This document shows, piece after piece, positions 1-12,474 of a stretch of 64,000 bases of DNA. Position 1 is the stretch's first letter. Every line of letters begins with the position of its first letter. Under the pieces are notes generated by a model, which worked only from the letters and a program-made list of their open reading frames with translations, searched no databases and was not told the origin of the DNA. A program made the position numbers and the translations under genes. Source of the DNA: Macrotrachela quadricornifera (lineage: Eukaryota > Rotifera > Eurotatoria > Philodinida > Philodinidae); NCBI GenBank assembly GCA_022393335.1, contig JAJEKB010021738.1:1-64000 (forward strand). Direction: 5' to 3'.

Positions 1-336
1 CCAATAAATCAAAATGAATCAATTTTAATATTAATTATTCAATATTCATTTTATTGAAATAAATATTTTATATCAAATTGAATTAGTAATGTTTATTGAA
101 TTGAAATTTTATAAATTAATCAAATCTAACAACGATTATGAATTACCATGACGATGAGATTTCTGTGGTGCTATTTGCTTCAAAACATCATGTATATTAA
201 AAATCTGATTTTGCTTTGAAGATTTTTTCGTTTTTATTCTAATTTAGATGGAAGATATTAGATTAACTTGAACAAAAACAAGCACTATCAAACAAAAAAT
301 TTTATCATATACAATTGATTAAACACGACAACACCA
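1..336. repeat. Duplicated segment, also present at 27866-28185
   Basis: The first ~325 bases recur almost unchanged at about 27866-28185. The left part looks like the end of a reading frame (plus strand, ends in TGA near base 55). The right part contains, on the minus strand, a short frame that looks like the tail of a small secreted protein. In both places the shared sequence stops where a different TIR element begins (337 here, about 28185 there). No recognisable gene. Confidence 0.75.
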
Positions 337-1809
337 CCCATGTCATGAATACCGGATCACTTTTAGCGGTAAACCGGTGGAACCGGCAAAACCGACGGTT
401 TACCGGAGAAAACCGGCGGTAAACCGATAAAACCGGGCGAACCGATGGTTAACCGCGATTTACCGGAGAAAAGCAGCGGTTAACCGGTAAAACCGGACAA
501 ACCGGCGGTAAACCGATAATATTCCGATGAACTATATATAATAGAAAGAGAACGACTATACAGAACGGAAAAAAAGATATATGTATATATATATATACAT
601 ATACATGTGCTGTATTATTTATTTTATTTTTTTACTTGCTGAAAGACACGAATATATCTTAACGACGACAAAATTTAAATAAGCATTATTTTTCTTTATA
701 TTTAAGTTTTTAATAATCACTTTTTATATTAATTTTTTTGAAATTTATTAAATTATTTTTTTTATTCTATATCCTTTCAGATTCATTCTTTTAATATTTT
801 GTTAATTTTAGATTTATTTTCTTTAATTTTTTTTATTGATTTTATTAATTTTTATACTAATTTTTTTGAATTTATTTCTCACAATTTTTTGTTTATTTTT
901 TGTATTCTTACATTTTATTGTATTTTTGTTTTGTGTGAAATAAAAATCCTATAAATCTAAAAATTTCTGTTAAATTTTGCTATTCAAACATTCAAAAAAT
1001 AGAACAAACGGCATTGGCTAGGGTCAAAAAAAGTGAGCTCGAAACGACGTAACCTCGAAATTTCGAGCTCACTTCACGCCAGTCCATAGTTTACCACTGA
1101 AATCAGTCCATGTTTTATAATTCATAGTAAATAGTATACTTAGGTGTGTGACAGCTCCCATCTCAAAAAAGCTATTTAAAAGGTATTCCTATAGCTCTAG
1201 CCACTACTTAATTATTAATTAATTACTCATTGATCATCATGAGTATTTGTGAGTAACTGTGAGTTCTTTTGAGTAATTACTCATTGATCCTCAATCAGTA
1301 CTCATTGATCATCATGAGTACTTATGAGTACTTGTGAGTATTTTTGAGTAACTACTCACAAGTACTCATGACGATCAATGAGTACTGATTGAGAATCAAT
1401 GAGTAATTACTCAATAATTACCCAAAAGTACTCATAAATACTCATGATAGTCAATGAGTAATTAATTAATAATTAATTAGTGACTAGAGCTTTCACATAC
1501 CTAGCTGTAATACATAAAACATGGAATGAATTTGATCTGTAAAATGTGGATACGTAAGTGAGCTCGAAATTTCGAGTTTACGTGTCGAGCTCACTTTTTT
1601 TGACCATTGGCTAGTTGTACGTACCACTATTGGTTAACTCCGGTTTACCGAAAAAAACCGGCGGTATACCGCGGTTTACCGGACAAAACCGCCGGTTAAC
1701 CGCGGTTTACCGGATAAAACCGCCGGTTTACCGCGGTTTTGGGAGCCGGTAACCGGACCGGTAAAACTGCGGTTAACCGGCGGTTTTTATCCGGTTTATA
1801 TTACATGGG
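337..1809. mobile_element. TIR DNA element A with CGGTTTACCGG subterminal repeats
   Basis: The ends form an imperfect inverted repeat (CCCATGTCATGAATACCGG at left, complement of a CCGG...ACATGGG end at right). Both flanks carry dense short repeats of the CGGTTTACCGG type, as expected for subterminal transposase-binding repeats. There is no transposase, so it is non-autonomous. A second copy lies at 5104-6710, matching closely from the left end through the AT-rich interior. I see no clear target-site duplication. A different element is nested inside at 1022-1605. Confidence 0.7.
1022..1605. mobile_element. Foldback element nested in element A, 9-bp target duplication
   Basis: Starts GGTCAAAAAAAGTGAGCTCG and ends with the reverse complement of that sequence. 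It is flanked on both sides by ATTGGCTAG (1013-1021 and 1606-1614), a 9-bp target-site duplication. The interior is a large palindrome made of GAGTA/TACTC-type units. A 9-bp duplication suits Mutator-like elements (hAT makes 8), but no transposase is present, so the superfamily is inferred. Confidence 0.8.
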
Positions 1810-2097
1810 CAATGATGTATGTTATTTTTTTTATCAATTATTTACAACAAAATCATGAACATGAAATATTTTAATAATAAAATTGAACAAATAGAAGTTA
1901 TACAAACAAATAATAATCAATAATATTTAGTTGTTATTGTTAAATGACAAACAAATCTATACAAAGTTAATTAAGATATTTTATTAAAATTAAAATAACT
2001 CGATACAATCGTCCTATTACATATTTCATAGACTGTAAGTATAGGGTCTAGAAACGGGAATTCATCTTACTGCGCGTATCAATTTTGTCGATAACAA

Positions 2098-2232
2098 GGC
2101 ACAAATGACCTTTTTTATGGCACAAACGACCACTATTTTGAGACAAATGACCACGTAACTGTGGTGCAAATGACCACGTAACTATGGTGCAAATGACCAC
2201 ATAGCTATGGTACGAATGACCACGTAATTTCA
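2098..2232. repeat. Minisatellite, ~25-bp unit
   Basis: Four to five imperfect tandem copies of a unit like ATGACCACGTAACTATGGTG. The rest of 1810-2400 is AT-rich with no gene. Confidence 0.7.
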
Positions 2233-2419
2233 CTTTTAAAAAATGATAATAAAAGTACGGCAACAATCAGCAGATAAGTACAGTAAATGAAACATATGAT
2301 TTTGATACAGCTGATTATTTTGAAGATGCGTAAGTTACATAAAAAAAGAATTGATACATAGATATTAATATTTGAATTAGGAAACGAGTAAAAGTTTTTA
2401 GGGTTTAATAAGTATTTTT

Positions 2420-2970
2420 ATGAAGGTGTATATTTTACAATGGACCGATTATTTATCTACGCATTATTCTCTTTCTCGTAGAGAAGAGTCTTACAACCTT
2501 AAATTGTTTGTTTGCTTGATTGATTGTATGTCCGCAGAAGGTCAAAAAAACATTTTATTAATATTTTCTCAAAAACTTAACCAAAGGGTAATCGAGGTCG
2601 AGGAACCCGAATCTGATGCTAGTTTTTCAAAATTTTTTTGAGAATCATTTTTTTACACAAAGGATCACTTTTTTTGCAAAAAAATCCTTTTTTATAAGGG
2701 TTGACCGAAGGGTAATCAAGGTCGAGGAACTCGAATCTGATGTTAGTTTTTTAAGATTTTTTTAAGGATCGATTTTTTTTACAGAATGGACCACTTTTTT
2801 TACAAAAAACATTTGGTTTTATAAGGTTTGATCAAAAGCAGTTGCGGTCGAGGAAGTTATATCTGAGTTCGATTTTTTTTTAATTTTATAAATAAATAGC
2901 TTGTTGGTGGTTTAGAAACATGTTTTCTACGAGAAAGAGCTGAGCGAGTCTTTAGACGAGCGCTACTTGT
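2420..2970 (+). repeat. Dispersed repeat, inverted relative to 19880-20400
   Basis: Shares long stretches with the reverse complement of 19880-20400, including the CTTTCTCGTAGAGAAGAGTC block at one end and the GAAAGAGCTGAGCGAGTC block at the other. The phrase around AATCGAGGTCGAGGAA recurs internally, so the repeat has degenerate sub-copies. The short reading frame here is not convincing as a gene. Bases 2970-3915 hold only AT-rich sequence. Confidence 0.6.
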
Positions 2971-3914
2971 ATTTGAATCGTATATACTTATTAATGGGTA
3001 CAGAATATTTGCGACAATATATTTTTTCTTCGTTAATATCGTATTATTTAAATAATATAATATTAATTTATTTGTATTAAAAAGGCGCTAAATTAAATAT
3101 TTGAAATATTTCTTACTAATATCTATATTATTATTTTATTGGATAAATATAAATCAGAATATAATGTCAATTTTCCTCTTGATATAGAACAAGATGAAAA
3201 TAATATTAATAACAATAAAAAAATCGAATGTTTGTATACACAGAATCTTATTAACACTTTAAAGGAAATATTGATGTATTTTTAAATAGGATGTCGTTCT
3301 TTATCATCAAGAAAGATTATTAATACATGTATGAAAAGAACAACGATATGTCCAAATGTCTTATACGACGGTTCAGAAAAGCAATAACAAGGATTAGAAG
3401 CTTCAAAAAGTGTGCATTTGTAATTTGACAATTTTAAAGTTTAGGAGTTGTATCATTGTAAAATATTTTTACTAAATCTGTCAGTCTGATTGTCTTGTAA
3501 GTTAGCTTAAATAATAAAAAAGGCCACATATTGACAAATAGTAGAACGAATACAACATTTGATATATTGTCTCTGCAATAATGAGCAAAGCTATATATGT
3601 GATATTCTTTTAATGAACGAAAATATATTATACCATCAACCATATTTTTATGCAAAAGAAAATGATCTATTATATTAAAGATGAAATAATTCGATACAAC
3701 AATCATTGTGATGTGTATTTTATTTATAAGTAAATATTAATGAACTATTGTTCATATCTAATTACAATTGTATCCACATGTAAACTGTGACAGTCTAGGG
3801 CCAAGTGAATCGAATTTCGATGAACGTTACTTGTTGATATTGTTGTTTTAAGAATTAATTTTTATTTGTTTACAATCATCGAAATCCAATGAACATTTTC
3901 TTTTCTTATCTAAA

Positions 3915-4435
3915 TCAAATAAGAGAGGGAAAGTCATTAAGAGGCAATATCGGTCCCCTCTCAGAATTTGACTTTAGCTTTGCACTTTTATCAGTTTCAA
4001 TGTCAAAAGTTTATTTCAATTGGAATTAGACAATCTAATGCATTTCCCATTATACGCAACTCGATTTACTTCTCATTCTTTCGTCTATGTTATATGGTAT
4101 AAAGAACAATAAGGTAGGACTTGCTTTTGTGATCTGATTTCACTCATTCATCCTTATGCTTAGTCAATTTATATATGAAATTAAAGCTCGTTTATGTCTC
4201 TTTACAATGGCATATAAATAAATGAGAAGAAATAGCTCAATTGTTGTTTTTTTTCGATCACATTATCATTATCGATGTTTAAATAGTAGATATATATGTT
4301 ATACTGATGGTAGAGAATTTTTGATCATGTGAAATATGCAGGTCCAAGTTAGATTATATTTTAAACGATAGATCTGATGAAACGAGATTTATCAAATGAT
4401 GATAGAATATCTAGAGAAAAAGGTGGAGAAGAGGA
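3915..4435 (+). repeat. Left arm of a large inverted repeat
   Basis: About 500 bp matching the reverse complement of 7253-7765 at high identity (for example GATAGAATATCTAGAGAAAA against its complement). The 2.8 kb between the arms contains element B and no transposase, so this is either an old TIR element loaded with later insertions or an inverted duplication. Confidence 0.75.
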
Positions 4436-5103
4436 TCTATTGTAGTAGACCCGTTTCTCCACTAGAGCCCTGGAAGTTATAGATAAGCTGCCCAGCCCGG
4501 TCAGGGCAGGGTAAGGTAGAAGAGAGCAAGATTACGAAAATTTTTACAGACCAAGTTGCAAGTTATGCATGTTGTAATGAATGTAATGTTTTTTGTCGAA
4601 AAGCGTTTCATCGAAAGACTTTTGGCTCCCTTAGACTGTTGTAAACCCTTTAATTTCTATACAGACTTATTAAACATGGACAGGCCAACTCATTTTGTCC
4701 TCACCCTCAGCGTTGAAGTGCCCTCCGTAGCCAAAAAAATACTTCGGATGAAGTGCTCTTAGGCAAAGAGCATACATACCGTTGTAAACTGTTAACCTGC
4801 GATAAATTTCGCATATCAAATATTGTCAATATCTGTTCTAAAGTTATACATAAAGAAAAGTATAGAAGGAAGCTAATAATCAAATTAAAGTATTTAGCAA
4901 GATATCTAACACAAACTAAAATGTCCTCATGGATGCACAAAGCTAAAAATTTCATAACTTTTGTGAATTTTACATGAAAAACAAGAAAAAAGAGGTAGTT
5001 TATTTGGTGGAATAGACATGAAAATTGATGTATTTGAGGTCCGTTGATTAAAAGAAACATTATAGGAAAGCAAATGTAATGAATTTGATTTTTAAAGAAA
5101 AGT

Positions 5104-6710
5104 CTCATGTCATGAATATCTGATCACTTGTAGCGGTAAACCGATCGAACCGCCAAAACCGTGGTTCATCGATAATCTTCCGATGAACTATATATAATAG
5201 AAAGAGAACAGTTATATAGAACGGAAAAAAAAGATATATATGTGTACATGTGCTGCACTATTTATTTTGCTTTTTTACTTGCTGAAAGACACGAATACAT
5301 CTTAACGACGATAAAGTTCAAGTAAGCATTAATTTGTTTTTTTATATTTAATTTTGTTACTATTCACTTTTTATATTAATTATTTCGAAATTTCTTAAAT
5401 TAATTTTTTTAATTCTATACCTTTACAGATCGATTTTTTTCTTATTTGTTATTTTTAGATTTATTTTCTTTAAATTTTTTTTTTATTGATTTTATTAATT
5501 TTTGTATTAATTTTTTTAAATTTATTTTTCTAGATTTATTTCTCATTATTTTTTTTTTGTTTATTTTTTGTATTTTTATTTTGGATGAAATAAAGATCAT
5601 ATGAATCTAAAAATATCTCTTAATTTTTCCTATACAAACATTCAAAAAATAGAAGCAAATGGTATTGGGTAGTTGTATACCGGGTGTTCCAAAAGTTTTG
5701 CGACATTTTGTATTTTGCATATATCTCGGCATATGTAAATGATAGAACCTTGATTTTTTTAAAAAGATGTGCCTTGAAAAGCTCTACAAGAATAGTAATA
5801 ACAAATTCTAATTTACTCGTATCAATGATCTTTTCTATACTCCAAAAGGTAGACCTATATGACAGTGGTTTGTCCCACTGCTTACGGGTGACCCATAATA
5901 AATGGGTGCATTTTGCATTGCATATTTTAATTTCAAAATACGTATTATTAAAAAAACAAAATATATCAAAAGATGCAGCGTGAAAAGCTCTACAATTTGC
6001 ACAGGGCAGTTTATTTTATACATGAAATAAGAAAAAAGGAATTTCTCCTTCGTGTTGAAAAAAGTGATGCTTTCACAATGGCGAAAGTTAATGATACATA
6101 GTTTTGAAAAGAAAAAGTACACAATTAAAATAAACTCCACTTCCTAGACTGTAGAGCTTTTCACGCTGCATCTTTTGATATATTTTGTTTTTTTTACCAA
6201 AGTATATTGGGTGATAAAAAGATGAAATAAGAAAAAGGTGCCCGTTCTTGTGGAAAAAAATGATTTTTTTTGCAACGGTCAAAATTGGTCACACAGAATT
6301 TTGCGTTTTTTGAAAACAAAAACTACACAATTAAAATAAGTTTTACTTTACAGATTGTAGAGTTGTTCACGCTGCATCTCGTGGTATATTTTGTTCTTTT
6401 AATAATACGTATTTTGAAATTAAAATATGCAATGCAAAATGCACCCATTTATTATGGGTCACCCGTAAGCAGTGGGACAAACCACTGTCATATAGGTCTA
6501 CCTTTTGGAGTATAGAGAAGATCATTGATACGAGTAAATTAGAATTTGTTATTACTATTCTTATAGAGCTTTTCAAGGCGCATCTTTTTAAAAAAAATCA
6601 AGGTTCTATCATTTACCTATGTCGAGATATATGCAAAATACAAAATGTCGCAAAACTTTTGGAACACCCGGTATATCAGTATCGGTTAACTCCGGTTTGT
6701 ATCACATGAG
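5104..6710. mobile_element. TIR element B, second copy of the element A family
   Basis: Begins CTCATGTCATGAATA and ends with a near complement (...CACATGAG). Its left 570 bases parallel 337-1012, but it has fewer CGGTTTACCGG repeats. A Tc1/mariner-like hairpin element is nested at 5680-6671, within about 10 bases of where element A was hit. No coding capacity. Confidence 0.65.
5680..6671. mobile_element. Hairpin (long-TIR) element with TA target site, nested in element B
   Basis: Each end reads CCGGGTGTTCCAAAAGTTTT in inverted orientation, flanked by TA (or TATA). The arms extend for several hundred bases and include mirrored short frames, which are artefacts of the palindrome. TA target sites suggest the Tc1/mariner superfamily. 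No transposase is encoded. Confidence 0.75.
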
Positions 6711-7252
6711 GTACGAAATTATATTGATGAAAATTTCATTTTCAATCAATGAATATGAAAAATATCGATTTTTCTGTTCGTTCCATAATTCTTATATGTT
6801 TCTTGTTTTTTCTAGTCTTAGATTCGAAAAACTGTTCTTTATACATATAGCTACTTAAATCTATGGTTATTTTTCTAATTTTGAGTTCTATCTTATATTT
6901 TTCTACATTTTCATTATAAACTAATCTCTCAAATATCATCAACAATATTAGTCTGATTTTTATGCTTCTAAAATATTATCTATGTCATATTCAAAAGAAC
7001 ATGTTGAACGAAAGAAAAAGATATTCATTAACTCCAGATGGTGTTATTGATATTTTGATGATTAGAAGTTTTCGAGTTATGTAGCATTGCTTTTTTGTCT
7101 TTGAAATAAAGTGAATGAAATTGCATATAAAATTAACATAAAGTTTTCGATCTTTGTAAAGTGTCAGACAAAACAGGGCAGGTTACAGGTTGCCAAAATA
7201 CCAGTAGAGCAGTTTACAGGTTATCAAAATACCTTAACATTCAGATCTCTAT

Positions 7253-7765
7253 TTTCCACCTTTTTCTCTAGATATTCTATCATCATTTGATAAATCTCGT
7301 TTCATCAGATCTATCGTTTAAAATATAATCTAACTTGGACCTGCATATTTCACATGATCAAAAATTCTCTACCATCAGTATAACATATATATCTACTATT
7401 TAAACATCGATAATGATAATGTGATCGAAAAAAAACAACAATTGAGCTATTTCTTCTCATTTATTTATATGCCATTGTAAAGAGACATAAACGAGCTTTA
7501 ATTTCATATATAAATTGACTAAGCATAAGGATGAATGAGTGAAATCAGATCACAAAAGCAAGTCCTACCTTATTGTTCTTTATACCATATAACATAGACG
7601 AAAGAATGAGAAGTAAATCGAGTTGCGTATAATGGGAAATGCATTAGATTGTCTAATTCCAATTGAAATAAACTTTTGGCATTGAAACTGATAAAAGTGC
7701 AGAACTAAAGTCAAATTCTGAGAGGGGGCTGATATTGCCTCTTTATATCCTGCCTTCCCCTCTCC
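7253..7765 (-). repeat. Right arm of the large inverted repeat
   Basis: Reverse complement of 3915-4435, with small differences such as single-base changes in the GAGGCAATATC block. See the left arm for interpretation. Confidence 0.75.
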
Positions 7766-9650
7766 TTTAAATTTGTTGGTTGTATTCGGTCATTGCTTTC
7801 TTATGACTAATCAATTCCTTATGTAACAATCTCAACATCATTAGCAAATATTTTTGATGTAGATTTAGCAAAGAAAATCTTTTACAATTTATTAAAATTT
7901 TAACTGAAGATGTTGATAAAGAGAAAAAAAACGTTCGTAAAAAATCGAAAATAAACAATTAATCGAAGAATTTCAACAAATTGAAAAATAATTTTAAATT
8001 CTAATGGAATAATATGAAAAAGTAAAATAAGTTTTTCTTTTCTTTTCTTTTCTTTTATTTCTTTTGAATATTAATTTTTTAAAAAAGAAATGTTTTCATC
8101 AGAAATATTTGTCAATATATGTTGATGATCTTTTACTAGTAATTGAACAAAGCACATTTTGTTCTATCAGATACTGAAATAACAATAGAAAGACAATTAT
8201 AAACAGATGAAATACAAATCATTCGTTTTAAACAAAAAATTCATCTTTTAGAATAATTTATTTCATCAAAACAAAATAAACAATGATTAGAGAATTTATC
8301 TATAGAAAATATTTATAAGTATTATCTGCAAAATCATTGCAATCAAATTGATAAAATAAAAAAAAACGTTTCCAAACTATTCAAAATCTAAAATAAAATT
8401 TCATGACGAACTTGAAATTTTCTTTTGGTTATAAATGAATCAAAAATAAAAAATACATTTCTCCTTATCGACGGATTTCAGCAACAATTATTTTATTTAT
8501 TTATTCAAAACTGAGAACAAATTTTCAATACGTTAAGCGTAAGAAACAAAGTTTACAATCGAACTGAATTGATTTAACAAATTTTCTCGTCGAAACAACA
8601 TTGCATCTGATAAATTATTCGATTTGTTGGAAACAATAAAATAACAGTATGATCTAGTGGATATTTATTACAGAAAAAAAGATGAATAAAAAACAGATTT
8701 TTATTTATAGTTAAATTCATAAAATTTTGTTTTTTCATTTATTAAAATCTCTTTAATACTAAAAAGAAAGAATATAACAGAATTCAGAAACTCTTTTTGA
8801 CTATCATGTTGATAATCAGTAGAGACACACATCAAATGAATAGACAATTCTTATCAGCTGACCAATATTTTTTTTAGGCTATACAATTAGTCTCCATATC
8901 GTTGTACAGTCATTATTTTTTTAAACGATTTATTAATTGTTGGTTGATAATCAAAAAACAACATATGATTAGTCTTTTATTTACCAGGTTGATTATATCA
9001 TTAAATGGATTAGAATGGAAATTTTATGAAGAAAAATTGTCATCAATTGATGCAAAACCTATTGGACATTACCAAAATATTTTCGCGATGAAAAATATAT
9101 TCTCGAAATAAAAACAACTGTAGATTAAATAATATAAAATTTTTTTCCTTCAAGTTAATTTAGAAAATATTCTTCAAATCTTCACAGTGTATTTTCCAAT
9201 CAGTTTGACGAAAAACCTAAAATTTTTCTCGATTATCACTGAGGAAAAAATAATAAATCTATATTACAATAGAGTAAATTTCAGTTCAGGAACTTTTATC
9301 TGATTGGTCACAGAACGGAAAAATATATATATATACATATGTGAACATGATGATGATGATCATCATCCGCATACATTATTCTATTGTCTTATTTTCTTTG
9401 TTGCCCATTCACTAGGTATAGACGTCAAGTCTGCTCATTCATAATCTGAGTATATATATTTGCATCATTTGAACTACTTCATTCTATCAATATTCCATTT
9501 TCTACCATATTTTATTCTTAATCTCACATGAACAATTGAATATTAAAAAATTATTTAATCGTCTAATAAAAGTTTTATTATATATGCTATGATTTTTACT
9601 GGTATCTGCTCATATACATATTTATTATATCTATTTATTATATCTATATC
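7766..9650. other. AT-rich region with a possible reverse-transcriptase relic
   Basis: No intact gene. On the plus strand at about 8107-8170, one frame reads YLSIYVDDLLLVIEQS, which contains a YVDD box as in reverse transcriptases. It is followed at once by stops and shifts, and nothing else of the family could be recognised. A TTTTC microsatellite lies near 8033-8060. The frame at 8902-9111 is not recognisable. Confidence 0.3.
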
Positions 9651-9654
9651 GTAT

Positions 9655-10705
9655 TCAGTGGCGGCGCGAGCGGGGGGGGGGGGGGGGGTTAGGGGGGGTA
9701 CCCCCCCTGCTTTCAAAAAACAAGGACAACTTTCTCCCATTTCTGAGGAATATTGGATCGACTTTTCTCCGTTTTTTTGAAAAATAATATTTTAAGATTT
9801 TTGTATTTTCGAAAAATTTGAGGGTGTTTCTTGATTTTATGCTCATTAAAATGAAACTATTTCACTTCTCTTTTGCTTTGCGTAAACTGATTGTAAATAA
9901 ATTATTCAACTATAATAAAAAAATTGATGTATAGATCTTGCATGTGTTGTACTCAGCGGCGGCGCGAATGGGGAGGGGGGAGGATACCCCCCCCCCCCTC
10001 TGCTTTTGGTTATAACTTTCTCCGATTTTAAGAGAAACTACGACGAAGGTTTTCTCTCATTTCAAAAGAAAATTCATCTAACATTCTCCAAAATTGGGAG
10101 AAAATCTGTCTGAAACTCTCAAAAATCCAGAGAAATATGTCTAAAATTTTTGAAATTGGGAGAAAATTCATCTAAAATTTCCTAAAATTGTCAGCAAAGA
10201 CTCCGATTAAAATTACCAAAGATTTGGTTGTTCATAATCGAAAAAAATGTCTCCCATTACTATCAAGAGCATTTGATTATCTTTTGGCAATGTCTGTCAC
10301 GGTCACATATGTAGAAAGATCCTTTAGCATAATGAAAATTATAAAAAACAGATTGCAAACGACGATGAATGATGAACGATTATATTCATTGTTATGACCG
10401 ACATTAGAAACATTAAATTTGGATGAATTACAGAAATTCTTCAAAAATGGTTAAATAACAAAACTGGCCGTCGAATTTAGATTCAGCCAGTAAGGACTTT
10501 CTTCTTGTTTTAAATTTTTAAGAAAATTTAATAAATGTATTAACGAACTAATTATATAATAAATTCGCTTACTTATTTAGTAATATGTTAATCATTTACA
10601 ATCTGAAACGTTAAACTTTTTTTCTACATTCTCCCATTTTCAAAAATTTTCACCCATTTCTTAAGTGCCCCCCCCCTGCTTTTACCTCTTCGCGCCGCCA
10701 TTGAG
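9655..10705 (+). mobile_element. hAT-type element remnants with GC-rich ends
   Basis: Three termini of the CAGTGGCGGCGCGA type are seen: left ends near 9656 and 9957, and an inverted right end near 10688-10705 (GCGCCGCCATTG). Each is followed by G or C homopolymer runs. Between them lies a fragment of a hAT transposase (see 10188-10397). I could not find a matching 8-bp target duplication, so the boundaries are approximate and may represent two elements. Confidence 0.6.
10188..10397 (+). pseudogene. hAT transposase C-terminal dimerisation fragment
   Basis: A frame of about 60 residues contains VERSFSIMKIIKNRLQTTMN followed by DERL. This is the C-terminal dimerisation motif (hATC/DUF4371 type: ERSFS..K.IK.RLR.TM...RL) of hAT-family transposases. 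The upstream RNase H-like catalytic region is absent or unreadable, so this is a remnant that cannot act alone. The surrounding 10050-10180 contains short repeats of an AAATTGGGAGAAAAT type. Confidence 0.7.
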
Positions 10706-12474
10706 TCCTACTCATTTAAATTAGCATCTAGCTTTGAGTAGAAAGCCGCCTTCATTATTGAATTTGATTATGGTTCAATAATTAAGTAAATAATATTTTG
10801 TTAAATTCATGTTGAAAAGATTTCATTAGTTAAAAATCATTCAATATCAATTAGTGCATAACAACTTTATGATTATATATTTTAAAGTTACCTAAGTCAC
10901 TTTAAAATAAAATAGTCAACTAAATCCATCCTAGTTGGTTTTAAAATCAACTAGTTGACTCTTAAATTATAAATTCAACGAGCTCTATCCTAGTTGACAT
11001 TTCGATTTTAAAGACAACTGAATTTTAGAGTCAACTCCGACATATATATATATATACATATATAACTAAATGGTTTTAGCTCAACAGCATGCACTGTAAC
11101 TTGCTTCTACCGTATGGAATTGGAGCGTAGATTGTGCTGCTGATCTACATTTATCGGAAGTTATGTACATACAAATTTTCACATCTATAGCTGCTATAAT
11201 AACTGAGATCTAAGGAGAAGATACTTTTGTTACGTATTATCTCATCCATTCCGATAGATTTATTAGATTGCAATAATTTCTGATAGATTTTTGTAAATTT
11301 CAATAAATCTGTTTTACAATTTATTAGGGTTCATCAGGATCCACCAGGATTTATTGAAATCTGCATTATTTTCTTTTATTAAAAAGCAATGTAGTTTGAT
11401 AAACTACTGTGGATATGGATGTACCGTATACAATGTTAATAGATCTTAATGTATTTTTACGAATTATCATAACTTTTGATGAATTTCGGTGTCGTCGAAT
11501 GTACCGGCTCTAGAATCCATAAGATCTAAGAATCCAAGATCTACTTTTCCTTCTTGCCTCGAGCTACTTTGATTTCAAAAAATGACATCAGAAATAGCGC
11601 AACAAATTGACTTTTCTGCACTCATAAATTCTAATAATTTCAACTGATATTAGACTCCATAACTCTACTAAATAGATAGTATACAATATTTTAAATAGCT
11701 CATTGTTTTTCAGTTGTCGATACTTTATCTTTTAATATATTAGGTTGAAAAAATGCTGTGATGTGTAGAAATATAATTCTAGTAAGCATTTTTGCAACTA
11801 TTTATGACTATTTATTTAATAGTAGGTAGATAATTTTCAAAAATCTATCCAAGATAATTTTACTATAGAACATCCAAATGAACTAAAAATTTGGGTTAGG
11901 TAGTTTTAGACCATGACTACTCAACTGTATATAAAAAATCAAAACTAAAAATTTTGACTAGGACTTCTTATAAAGAAACAACTGTTGATACTCTCATAGA
12001 CTCTGTCGAAATAATGAATAAAATGATTCATTTCCAATGTTTATATTTTATATGCGTTGGCGCAATGTTTTATCTAGTTTTTATTTTTTGGGTAGGCAAA
12101 GAAAAATTTCGGATGGAGAGTGCCTATTCAGGCCACTCAATGGATAAATCAATATGTATACTCTCGGGTGGGCGGCGCCCATCCGATCCACCCAATAAAT
12201 AGATCACTGAGTTGAAGTATACTTTTATTTGAAATAGATAAAATATTATTCTCATTTTCTTGATCTAAAATATTATTTATCAATGGACTTATTTTTAAAC
12301 CAATAGATAAATAATAATCGAACTCTTGTTTATCGAACTATAGAAAAAAAACACCAGCCTTCATATTATATTCATTTTACTTGATTTGATTAGTATAATC
12401 AAAGTACAATTCATCATCTCGTATTATTTGATTTTATTGACAAAAATTTTAACAAAAAAAAAAAGACAAAATAT

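Noticed and set aside
1180..1500. CRISPR-like short repeats
   Set aside because: The GAGTA/TACTC units form a palindrome inside a foldback element and have no regular spacers.
2420..2641. 73-residue frame
   Set aside because: Lies in a dispersed repeat also found inverted at 20 kb, with no conserved frame there.
5684..6576. Paired frames of about 70-100 residues on opposite strands
   Set aside because: They mirror each other because of the long inverted repeats of the nested element.
9555..9846. Proline/glycine-rich frames on both strands
   Set aside because: Translations of G/C homopolymers at a transposon end.
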